Shown here: in pieces, positions 18,007-26,094 of the stretch
Numbering within the stretch: position 1 is the stretch's first letter
Layout: each line of letters opens with the position of its first letter
Assembly (NCBI GenBank): GCA_040506895.1
Contig: JBEVVY010000001.1
Coordinates: forward strand, 1,612,001-1,676,000
DNA length: 64,000 nt
Reading direction: 5' to 3'
Source: Sedimenticola_A sp040506895
Lineage (GTDB): Bacteria; Pseudomonadota; Gammaproteobacteria; Chromatiales; Chromatiaceae
The notes under the pieces: model-generated
Told to the model about the DNA's origin: nothing
The model's input: the letters and a program-made list of their open reading frames with translations, nothing else
Database searches by the model: none
Translations under genes and position numbers: made by a program

Positions 18007-18072
18007 CCCGCCGCGATGACATAGAATTCACAAAACAGTCACCGAGACGTCACCAGCACGACCAAGCACTAC

Positions 18073-20613
18073 ATGCCGGCCCCATCCAGAAAGAAGCGAC
18101 TCCACTACCCAGCACTGCTGCAGGCAGTACTTCTGCCCTGCGTGCTTCTGCTGGTGATGGCCGCCAACACACTCGCTGCCGGCTATACCTCGAGAATCGT
18201 GCTCGAGCAGAACAGCGAGTGCTACGTGATGGGCATGCAGATGGATGTCCTGGAAGATCCGACAAGGTCCCTCACGATCGGGGATGTCATCTCCCCCGGC
18301 AACGCCGAACGTTTCACCCCCTTCCGACAGGAGGTCCCCAACTGGGGCTTCAGCGAGTCCGCGTACTGGTACCGCACGGTGATCAAAAACCCGCTTGCCA
18401 CGGAACAGGAGCTGATACTGGAGCAGATCACCACCTGGATAGACCACATGACGATCTACACTTCAGACGTCAGCGGAGAGGGGGGATTCACCTCGTTCGA
18501 ACTGGGTGACAAGCTGCCATTCCGGACACGCAAGCTGGCACACACCGATTTTCTCTACCCGATCACCCTGCAGCCCGGCGAGAGCCTGCAGCTCTACATC
18601 CGCATCCAGAGCCGGGCCGCGGTGTTCACACCGATCACCATCTGGCATAAAGAGGACTACTACCGGCACGACAGCAACACCTCGTACTTCTTCGGTGCCT
18701 TTTTCGGCATCATCGGCATCATGTTCGTCTACAACCTGTTCCTGTATGCCAATACCCGGGACAACAACTACCTCTTCTATGTCTGCTTCATCTTCGCTTT
18801 CGGCATCATGTTTGCGAACTCCAAGGGGCTTACCCTGGCCTACGTGTTGCCCGACCACCCGGAGCTCACAGAGCGGGTGCAGACAGCCGGGCTCAGCCTG
18901 TTTCAGCTCTGCGGCATCCTGTTCGGCATCAGGTTCCTCGACACGCGAACCTATACACCGCTACTGCACAGGCTGCTCACCATCGTCGCTGCCGGCCATC
19001 TGCTGCTGATCGGCCTGGCCTTCCTGGTGCCGGACGTGGTGCCCATCTCCCGCATCTCGCTGATCGGGGTCCAGATCAATGGACCCCTGCTCCTGCTGGC
19101 CGGCATCAGGGCGTGGAGCCGGGGCAGTCACAATGTCCGTTTCTACCTGCTGGGCTGGATGTCGGGCATCATCGGTTACATCTTCACGACACTCACCCTG
19201 CTGGGCGTCCTCGGCTACGATCGTTTCGTCTACAACGGCGCCTTCATCGGCGGCCTGATCGACATGGCCTTCCTCTCCTTCGCCCTGGCGGACCGTATCA
19301 AACAGCTCAACGAACAGCGCGAGGAGGCCCGGCAGATGGCCGAGGTCTCCATGCAGGTCGCCACCGAAGAGCTTGAGCAGAAGGTACAGGAGCGTACCGT
19401 CGACCTGATCTACGCCAAGGACGAGGCAGACCAGGCCAACCGCATCAAGTCCCTGTTCCTCTCCCGCATGAGCCACGAGTTGCGCACACCCCTCAACTCG
19501 ATTATCGGCTTCACCCACCTGCTCTCGAAGAACAGCGAGCTGGAGAAAATGCCACAGGCCCAGGAGCAGATCTCGCATATCAACAGCTCCAGCCAGCACC
19601 TGCTGGCACTGATCAACGACATCCTGGACATCTCGCGCATCGAGTCGGGCAAGATGAGCATCAACATCGAGCCGGTCTCCATCCGCTCGACCCTCGACAA
19701 CACCATCCAGCTGGTCAGGCCCATCGCCCTGAAGAACGATATCCAGATCATCGACCAGACACCCCAACACCACTTCTGCAACGTGCTGGCGGACCCGACC
19801 CGCCTGACACAGGTACTGCTGAACCTGCTGATCAACGCCATCAAGTACAACCGCCCCGAAGGTAGCGTCTACATCATGGCGTCGGTGGACGATCTGCGCT
19901 GCCGGCTCTACATCGCCGATACCGGCCCCGGCATCGCTGAACACCAGGTAGAAACCATCTTCAAACCCTTCGAACGCCTGGAGCATGGAAAAGGGGAGAT
20001 CGAGGGCAGTGGCATCGGCCTGACCATCGCCAAGCAGCTCATGGAGTTGATGAATGGCAGCATCGGGGTCACCAGCAGCCCTGGAGAGGGATCCACCTTC
20101 AGCTTCGAACTGGAGGTGACCCAGGAGCAGCCCACCGGGAAACACAACGTGGTGGAGATGCCCCACATCGAACAGGTGCCCCCTCCCGAGCGCGAAGCCA
20201 ACTCAGCAAGTGGTGAAGACGACGACAGGAACATCGTCCTCTACGTCGAGGACAACATGATCAACCGGACCCTGATGGAGCATATCTTCAAGGACCGCCC
20301 TGATATCCGGCTGATCATGGCGGAGACCGCGGCCGAGGGGATCAGGCTGGCACGCATCCGGATGCCACTGTTGATCATGATGGACATCCGCCTGCCTGAC
20401 GCGAGCGGCTACGATGCCCTGGCGAACCTGCAGACCAATGAAAGAACCGCCCACATTCCGGTCGTCGCGGTCAGTGCCAACGTCACCGACAACGACATAC
20501 AGCGTGGCAGAGAGGCCGGGTTTATCGATTACCTGGAGAAGCCCGTGGAGATCGATCGACTGATGAGACTGATCGATCTCTATCTCACACCCTCGGAGGT
20601 TTTGCCGAACTAA
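18073..20613 (+). CDS. Hybrid sensor histidine kinase with 7TMR-DISM sensor and C-terminal receiver
   Basis: An 846-residue inner-membrane kinase. Order: signal peptide (1-36), periplasmic 7TMR-DISM extracellular domain (to about 200), seven membrane helices (about 205-400), a coiled coil (EQREEARQMAEVS), HisKA with SRMSHELRTPLNSIIGF (phospho-acceptor His468), HATPase with N-box NLLINAIKYN and G-boxes DTGPGI and GSGIGLTIAKQL, and a receiver with phospho-acceptor Asp771 in MMDIRLPDASG. The sensor architecture binds small ligands, often carbohydrates, in other bacteria. No dedicated regulator is adjacent. The ATG at 18073 has no clear ribosome-binding site, but the signal peptide supports it. 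Confidence 0.92.
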   Translation: MPAPSRKKRLHYPALLQAVLLPCVLLLVMAANTLAAGYTSRIVLEQNSECYVMGMQMDVLEDPTRSLTIGDVISPGNAERFTPFRQEVPNWGFSESAYWYRTVIKNPLATEQELILEQITTWIDHMTIYTSDVSGEGGFTSFELGDKLPFRTRKLAHTDFLYPITLQPGESLQLYIRIQSRAAVFTPITIWHKEDYYRHDSNTSYFFGAFFGIIGIMFVYNLFLYANTRDNNYLFYVCFIFAFGIMFANSKGLTLAYVLPDHPELTERVQTAGLSLFQLCGILFGIRFLDTRTYTPLLHRLLTIVAAGHLLLIGLAFLVPDVVPISRISLIGVQINGPLLLLAGIRAWSRGSHNVRFYLLGWMSGIIGYIFTTLTLLGVLGYDRFVYNGAFIGGLIDMAFLSFALADRIKQLNEQREEARQMAEVSMQVATEELEQKVQERTVDLIYAKDEADQANRIKSLFLSRMSHELRTPLNSIIGFTHLLSKNSELEKMPQAQEQISHINSSSQHLLALINDILDISRIESGKMSINIEPVSIRSTLDNTIQLVRPIALKNDIQIIDQTPQHHFCNVLADPTRLTQVLLNLLINAIKYNRPEGSVYIMASVDDLRCRLYIADTGPGIAEHQVETIFKPFERLEHGKGEIEGSGIGLTIAKQLMELMNGSIGVTSSPGEGSTFSFELEVTQEQPTGKHNVVEMPHIEQVPPPEREANSASGEDDDRNIVLYVEDNMINRTLMEHIFKDRPDIRLIMAETAAEGIRLARIRMPLLIMMDIRLPDASGYDALANLQTNERTAHIPVVAVSANVTDNDIQRGREAGFIDYLEKPVEIDRLMRLIDLYLTPSEVLPN

Positions 20614-21373
20614 TCAGGAGCACCCCCTGGTCCGTTGCCCGCTCCCTGCGTATCGCCTGCAACCGTTCCCGCACGATGGTCCGCACCAGCGGCCGCATAC
20701 TCAGCACATCCATGCCAGGCTTCAAGCGCTGGTCGTAGAGTACCTGCAGAAACATTTTGTCCAGCGGGGTGAGCTCATCGAAGACACTCTTGTCGTTGAA
20801 GATGGAGGGGAACAGGTTATCCGAATCGTTGGGCAGTCCCAGCCCCTGGGTGATCTCTTCGATCACGCAGGCGGGCAGTTTTGCCCTGTTACGGGCCTTG
20901 TCGGGAGGTATGGCGATAAACACACGCCGTATCTCGCCCATGGCGGTGGCATGCAAGCGGGCAACGCAGACACTCTGGTCGAGCAGTTGCTCTGAGAAAG
21001 GCGGCCTTTGGTAGTAATCCCCGACTGCACGGGAGAGACGGCCCGACAGTTCGAACAGGATCACCATGTTGGCATCGCGCTTGTCGTCGACCCGCTGTAT
21101 GGGGTGATCGATGAGGTGATTGAGTGTGGCGATATGCTCATCCACCAGGCGTCGCTGGATCTTTGGCAGACCGGCACGGCTGTCGATATAGATGCGCACC
21201 GGCTGGAGCCATTTGCGCAGTGGCTGGGTTTTGCCCTGCTGGTACTCCGCCTTCAGGGCAATCTCTTCAAAACCCCGGACCAGGTAATCCTCGTCCAGCC
21301 AGTTGAAACCCGTAGTGCTGATAAATATCCCGATCAGCAGTAACCTGCCGACCCATCGCCGCGCAATCGCCAT
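20585..21373 (-). CDS. DUF2927 domain protein, exported
   Basis: A 262-residue protein with an N-terminal signal or anchor helix (RRWVGRLLLIGIFISTTGF). The conserved C-terminal block ACVIEEITQGLGLPND, FPSIFNDKS and LTPLDKMFLQVLYDQRLKPGM is the DUF2927 signature. The E-E-x-x-Q-G-L-G-L segment and fold resemble a degraded metallopeptidase, but no HExxH motif is present, so activity is not claimed. It is probably periplasmic. Its 3' end overlaps the convergent hybrid kinase gene by 29 bases. Confidence 0.8.
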   Translation of the reverse strand: MAIARRWVGRLLLIGIFISTTGFNWLDEDYLVRGFEEIALKAEYQQGKTQPLRKWLQPVRIYIDSRAGLPKIQRRLVDEHIATLNHLIDHPIQRVDDKRDANMVILFELSGRLSRAVGDYYQRPPFSEQLLDQSVCVARLHATAMGEIRRVFIAIPPDKARNRAKLPACVIEEITQGLGLPNDSDNLFPSIFNDKSVFDELTPLDKMFLQVLYDQRLKPGMDVLSMRPLVRTIVRERLQAIRRERATDQGVLLISSAKPPRV

Positions 21374-21395
21374 CTGAAGTCATACTCGATCAGTC

Positions 21396-22784
21396 TCAGC
21401 CCCGGCGCCAACTGGTACCCTGGGGGCCATCCTCAAGGAGTATATCATGGGATTTTAGTTCATCGCGAATCCGGTCTGCCGTGGCCCAGTCCTTGTTGGC
21501 CTTGGCTTCCACCCGTTGCTGTATCAGGGCTTCGATATCCGCATCACTGAGGCCATCATCCCCGCCTGGCGCACCACCACGCAGGTAGGACTCCGCATCG
21601 TCCTGCAGGATGCCGAGAATCGCGCCCAGGCGCTTGAGTTCCGCAGCCAGCGCCGCCGCCTGCCGCTCATCCTCCGCACGTACCCGGTTGATCTCCCTCA
21701 CCATTTCGAACATGGTGGCCAGCGCCTCCGGGGTATTGAAGTCATCGTCCATGGCCTCGTGAAAGCGCTCCACGAAGGCCTCGCCCCCGGCGGGCTCCAC
21801 CTCGGGCAGACCGCGCAGTGCGGTGTAGAAACGGGTCAGTGCGCCGCGGGCATTGTCCAGGTGCTCGTCGTCGTAGTTGAGGGGGCTGCGGTACTGGCTG
21901 GTGAGAATGAAGTAGCGCACCTCCTCGGCCTGGTAGCGTCCCAGAATCTCGCGCACGGTGAAGAAATTGCCCAGGGACTTGGACATCTTCTCGTCGTTGA
22001 TACGCACGAAACCGTTGTGCATCCAGTAGTTGACGAACTTATGACCGGTGGCACCCTCGGACTGGGCGATCTCGTTCTCATGGTGGGGAAAGGTCAGGTC
22101 CGCACCGCCGCCGTGAATATCGAAGGTATCCCCGAGGCAGCAGGTGGACATGGCCGAACACTCGATATGCCAGCCCGGGCGCCCCTGACCCCAGGGTGAA
22201 TCCCAGGCGGGTTCGCCGGGCTTGGTGGCCTTCCAGAGGGCGAAATCCAGTGGATCACGCTTGATATCGTCAACCTCGACACGGGCGCCCGACTCCAGGT
22301 CGTCGATGGACTTGCCCGAGAGCTTGCCGTAGTCGGGAAAACTGCGCACATCGAAGTAGACATCGCCGTTCTCGGCCGCGTAGGCGTGGCCGTTTTCGAT
22401 CAGTTTCTCCACCATGGCGATGATCTCCGCCAGGTGGGTGGTGGCCCGGGGCTCGTCATCCGGGGGCAGGATACCCAGGGCGTCGGAGTCCTCGTGCATC
22501 GCCCGGATGAAACGCTCGGTAAGATCGCCGAAGGGCTCACCGTTCTCGTTGGCGCGGTTGATGATCTTGTCGTCGATGTCGGTGATATTGCGGATGTAGG
22601 TGACATCGTAGCCCCTGGCCTTCAGGTACCGGTAGACCACGTCGAACACCACCATCACCCTGGCATGACCCAGGTGGCAGAGATCGTAGACCGTCATACC
22701 GCAGACGTACATCCGTACCTTGCCGGGCTCGATGGGCTTGAACTCTTCTTTCTGATTGGTGAGATCGTTGTAGACCTTCAGCAT
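21396..22784 (-). CDS. cysS: Cysteinyl-tRNA synthetase
   Basis: A 462-residue class I aminoacyl-tRNA synthetase that charges tRNA-Cys. Visible: the HIGH-type motif HLGHARV, zinc-site residues in MYVCGMTVYD and HIECSAMS, the HHENEIAQSE segment and KMSKS in EKMSKSLGNFF. The C-terminal helical anticodon-binding region (RVRAEDERQAAALAAELKRLGAILGIL) is complete. The ATG at 22784 has GGAG 6 bases upstream; a longer frame to 22880 has no site and unlike sequence. It is divergent from the ppiA-ppiB-lpxH cluster, the usual gammaproteobacterial neighbourhood. Confidence 0.97.
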   Translation of the reverse strand: MLKVYNDLTNQKEEFKPIEPGKVRMYVCGMTVYDLCHLGHARVMVVFDVVYRYLKARGYDVTYIRNITDIDDKIINRANENGEPFGDLTERFIRAMHEDSDALGILPPDDEPRATTHLAEIIAMVEKLIENGHAYAAENGDVYFDVRSFPDYGKLSGKSIDDLESGARVEVDDIKRDPLDFALWKATKPGEPAWDSPWGQGRPGWHIECSAMSTCCLGDTFDIHGGGADLTFPHHENEIAQSEGATGHKFVNYWMHNGFVRINDEKMSKSLGNFFTVREILGRYQAEEVRYFILTSQYRSPLNYDDEHLDNARGALTRFYTALRGLPEVEPAGGEAFVERFHEAMDDDFNTPEALATMFEMVREINRVRAEDERQAAALAAELKRLGAILGILQDDAESYLRGGAPGGDDGLSDADIEALIQQRVEAKANKDWATADRIRDELKSHDILLEDGPQGTSWRRG

Positions 22785-22975
22785 GTTGACTCCGAAACTG
22801 ATCTGACCGGCAAGCGGCTGAAATGTAGGCCACGCATGGTAAACGAAACCCTGCCCCGCAACAAAGGACTGGGAGGGCAAATTGTCGAAAAATGGGGTTT
22901 TTCCACGGGCTGTGAACGATTATCATCCCATTTTCCCCGGAAAATACCCGATCCGCCCGCTAGAACGAGGATAAG

Positions 22976-23563
22976 ATGATCAACTACACCACCCGTATTT
23001 TTGCAGCCCTGCTGCTGGGCCTGGCCCTGGCCACCCCATCCCAGGCCGACACCACCCGCGTCCTCATGAAGACCAGCATGGGGGAGATCGAACTGGAACT
23101 GGACGGTGCGAAGGCCCCCAAATCCGTTGAGAACTTTCTCAACTATGTCGACCGTGGCTTCTACAACGGCACCGTCTTCCACCGCGTGATCAACAGCTTC
23201 ATGATCCAGGGCGGTGGTTTCAACAAGGGAATGAACAAAAAGCACACCCTCGACCCGATCAAGAACGAGGCCAAGAACGGGCTGAAGAACCTGCGCGGCA
23301 CCATCGCCATGGCCCGCACCAGCGATCCCCACTCGGCGACCGCCCAGTTCTTCATCAACCACGTGGACAACGCCAACCTCGACTATCCCAGCTTCGACGG
23401 CTGGGGCTATGCCGTGTTCGGCAAGGTGACCCGGGGCATGGATACCGTGGACCGCATCGCCGACGTTCGCACCGTCAACAAGAGCTACATGAAGAATGTG
23501 CCCGAGACCGCCGTGGTCATCGAAAGCGTCACCCGAATTGAAACCATGGGAGCCTCTGATTAA
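22976..23563 (+). CDS. ppiA: Periplasmic cyclophilin-type peptidyl-prolyl isomerase
   Basis: A 195-residue cyclophilin with a signal peptide (MINYTTRIFAALLLGLALATPSQA), so it acts on proline bonds of periplasmic proteins. The catalytic fold is complete: FHRVINSFMIQGGG with the active-site Arg, AMARTSDPHSATAQFFIN and GYAVFGKVTRGMD. The sequence is closely related to the next gene, suggesting tandem duplication followed by targeting change. The start at 22976 overlaps no other gene; a GAGGATAAG lies just before. The symbol is by location and family, not by proven orthology. Confidence 0.9.
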   Translation: MINYTTRIFAALLLGLALATPSQADTTRVLMKTSMGEIELELDGAKAPKSVENFLNYVDRGFYNGTVFHRVINSFMIQGGGFNKGMNKKHTLDPIKNEAKNGLKNLRGTIAMARTSDPHSATAQFFINHVDNANLDYPSFDGWGYAVFGKVTRGMDTVDRIADVRTVNKSYMKNVPETAVVIESVTRIETMGASD

Positions 23564-23611
23564 TTCTGGGTTGGATGGATCAGAGACTCCCACTACATAA
23601 GGAAGCGAAGC

Positions 23612-24112
23612 ATGATTACGCTCAAGACCAACAAAGGCGACATCGTCATCGAACTGGATGAAGCCAATGCACCCAAGACCTGCGCCAACTTCAAACAGTA
23701 CGTGCGCGACGGCCACTTCGACGGCACCATCTTCCACCGTGTGATCGACAACTTCATGATCCAGGGCGGCGGTTTCGAGCCCGGCATGATCGAGAAGCCC
23801 ACCCGCGACCCGATCGAGAACGAGGCCAAGAACAGCCTCAGCAACCTCACCGGCACCATCGCCATGGCCCGCACCATGGAGCCCCACTCGGCCACCGCGC
23901 AGTTCTTCATCAACGTGGCGGACAACAAGTTCCTCGACTACCCGGGACAGGACGGCTGGGGCTACTGCGTTTTCGGCAAGGTGACCACCGGCATGGACGT
24001 GATCAATGCTATCAAGGGTGTCGACACCACCACCAAGGCCTTCCACCAGGATGTTCCCGTGGAGGATATCGTGATCGAGCAGGTGATTATCGAAGAGGCG
24101 GACGAAGAGTAG
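23612..24112 (+). CDS. ppiB: Cytosolic cyclophilin-type peptidyl-prolyl isomerase
   Basis: A 166-residue cyclophilin without signal peptide, the length of E. coli PpiB (164). Motifs FHRVIDNFMIQGGGF, AMARTMEPHSATAQFFIN and GYCVFGKVTTGMDVI are all present. It catalyses proline cis-trans isomerisation in the cytosol. GGAAG precedes the ATG. It is 48 bases after ppiA and 16 bases before lpxH, so the three are probably one transcript. Confidence 0.95.
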   Translation: MITLKTNKGDIVIELDEANAPKTCANFKQYVRDGHFDGTIFHRVIDNFMIQGGGFEPGMIEKPTRDPIENEAKNSLSNLTGTIAMARTMEPHSATAQFFINVADNKFLDYPGQDGWGYCVFGKVTTGMDVINAIKGVDTTTKAFHQDVPVEDIVIEQVIIEEADEE

Positions 24113-24128
24113 ACAGAGCCCTCTCCCC

Positions 24129-24857
24129 ATGGCCGACACACTGCTGATATCAGACCTGCATCTGTCAGGGGAGCGACCCGAAACCGTGGCCCTGTTCCTC
24201 CGCTTCCTGGAGGAGCGGGCTGCCGGTTCCAGGGATCTCTACATCCTCGGTGACCTGTTCGACGCCTGGATCGGCGACGACGACCGCGCCGAACCCATCC
24301 CCGGGATCCTCGACGCCCTGAAACGACTGTCGGCATCCGGCACGGCACTCCACCTGATGCACGGCAACCGCGACTTCCTCATCGGCGATGCCTTTGCCGA
24401 GTACACCGGCTGCAACCTGCTGGAAGACCCCGCCATCGTCACCCTCGCCGGCCAACCGACCCTGCTGATGCATGGCGACCTGCTCTGCACCGATGACCTG
24501 GAGTACCAGCAGGCACGCAAGTTCCTGCGCAGCCCGGCATTCATCGACGACATGCTCTCCAAGAGCCTGGAAGAGCGGGCCGCGGTGGCCGCGGAGTACC
24601 GCAGGCGCAGCCGGGAGGTGGTCTCGCGCAACCCGGCGGAGATCATGGACGTAAACCAGCAGACGGTGGCGGATTACTTGCGGGAGCATGACGTGAGGGT
24701 GATGATTCACGGCCATACCCACCGACCCGGCATTCACGACTTCAGGCTCGATGGTGAAACAGCGCGACGCTACGTGCTGGACCAGTGGCACCGTGACCGG
24801 GGGGAGTACCTGCGGGTCACGGAGGATCGAATCATACCGGAAACCATCGGCGCCTGA
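24129..24857 (+). CDS. lpxH: UDP-2,3-diacylglucosamine pyrophosphatase
   Basis: A 242-residue peripheral membrane metallophosphoesterase that cleaves UDP-2,3-diacylglucosamine to lipid X in lipid A synthesis. All metal motifs are present: ISDLHLS, GDLFDAWIGDD, HGNRDFLIG, MHGDLLC and IHGHTHRPG. Length matches E. coli LpxH (240). Its presence confirms a Gram-negative outer membrane with LpxH rather than LpxI or LpxG. It is the last gene of the ppiA-ppiB-lpxH run and converges with the DUF455 gene 3 bases away. Confidence 0.96.
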   Translation: MADTLLISDLHLSGERPETVALFLRFLEERAAGSRDLYILGDLFDAWIGDDDRAEPIPGILDALKRLSASGTALHLMHGNRDFLIGDAFAEYTGCNLLEDPAIVTLAGQPTLLMHGDLLCTDDLEYQQARKFLRSPAFIDDMLSKSLEERAAVAAEYRRRSREVVSRNPAEIMDVNQQTVADYLREHDVRVMIHGHTHRPGIHDFRLDGETARRYVLDQWHRDRGEYLRVTEDRIIPETIGA

Positions 24858-24860
24858 CCC

Positions 24861-25679
24861 TCAACCCCGCTTGCAGATCGCTTCCAGCCGTTCCAGCTCG
24901 CTTTCACTGAACCCGGCCTCCCGCCTGGCCTCCTTGTGCAGGGGACAGCGGATCTCGTTACCGAGATACTCCTGCAGCAGATCGAAGTAGGTCTGCTCCG
25001 GTTCCAGACCACGCTGTTCGCACAGATGCTGGAACCAGCGGGAACCCATGGTTACGTGGCCCACCTCCTCCCGCAGAATGACCTCGAGCGCGGCGACAGT
25101 GGCATGGTCGCCGGCCGCCTCGAAGCGATCCCTGATGCCCGGGGTCACGTCAAGCCCCCGCGCCTCCATCATGCGGGGTATCAGGGCCATTCTCACCAGG
25201 GGGTCGTGGGCGGTCTTGCGTGCCATGTCCCAGAGACCGGTGTGGGCGGGAAAATCACCGTAGTCACGACCCGCCTCGAGTAACCGTTCCCGCAGCAGCA
25301 CGAAGTGCTCCGCCTCCTCCCTGGCCACCTGGGCCCAGTCATCGTAGTAGCCATCGGGCAAATCCCGAAAACGGAACACCGCATCGCAGGCCAGGTTGAT
25401 GGCATTGAACTCGATATGAGCCACCGCGTGAATCATCGCCAGGCGCCCCTCCTCGGTGTGCAGGGAGCGACGTTTCAGCTTGCGTGGGTGGACCAGTTCC
25501 GGGCGTTCGGGATGCCCGGCAATCCCGACAGCGGGCAATTCGACAGCGTCCCTTGCCAGTTCACCGGCCCGCCAGGCCCGCTCCAGCTCATGGGCAAGCC
25601 GCAGCTTCTCATCTACATCGGTTGCTACCAGGCAGGCGTGGGCCAGGGAGAAGAGGTTGTTTTCTAAAGAGGGTGACAC
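24861..25679 (-). CDS. DUF455 ferritin-like protein
   Basis: A 272-residue helical protein of the ferritin-like DUF455 family. Candidate diiron ligands are seen in MIHAVAHIEFNAI, VAREEAEHFVLL and ILREEVGHVTMG, the expected E-x-x-H repeats. Members are soluble and their reaction is not established; some are fused to or encoded near redox enzymes. The start is a GTG at 25679 with only a weak upstream site, so an internal start cannot be excluded. It ends 3 bases from lpxH. Confidence 0.85.
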   Translation of the reverse strand: MSPSLENNLFSLAHACLVATDVDEKLRLAHELERAWRAGELARDAVELPAVGIAGHPERPELVHPRKLKRRSLHTEEGRLAMIHAVAHIEFNAINLACDAVFRFRDLPDGYYDDWAQVAREEAEHFVLLRERLLEAGRDYGDFPAHTGLWDMARKTAHDPLVRMALIPRMMEARGLDVTPGIRDRFEAAGDHATVAALEVILREEVGHVTMGSRWFQHLCEQRGLEPEQTYFDLLQEYLGNEIRCPLHKEARREAGFSESELERLEAICKRG

Positions 25680-26094
25680 GCGATTAATCCAGCAGCATTA
25701 AAAACCTTCGGATTATAGAGGAAAGGGGCATTGGCTGTGAAAAAAGTGTAGGTGAGAACTTGTTAGCGATTAGCCACAGAAATATGACCAGCAATCCCTG
25801 ACGACCAAGAATACCGATTTTAAAAACAATCAGTTAGAACTCTTTTGTAATCTTGAAAATGCCGGTGTAATCCAAACGTAATAAAAGAAGGCTCTTGAGA
25901 TGAACTCTTTTCATGATTCCTGATGATCTGCTTTCGACCGTGGTTTCATGAATCGATGCAACATCTAATCTCTAACGTTAGAGAGGAGGATGTTGAAAAT
26001 GAAGCGACGCCCCCTTTTGCCCTTCAAGAACAAGCAGATCAACTTCCGAACTGGAACCGAATCTGACAACAGCGTTACGGATACTTTTGGATAG
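25680..26094. other. AT-rich intergenic region
   Basis: 415 bases without a gene. Base composition becomes AT-rich here and stays so through the next gene. A perfect 16-bp palindrome, TCTCTAACGTTAGAGA, is at 25969-25984. No promoter or terminator was identified with confidence; the region is the 5' side of the DUF455 gene and the 3' side of the sensor kinase. Confidence 0.6.
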
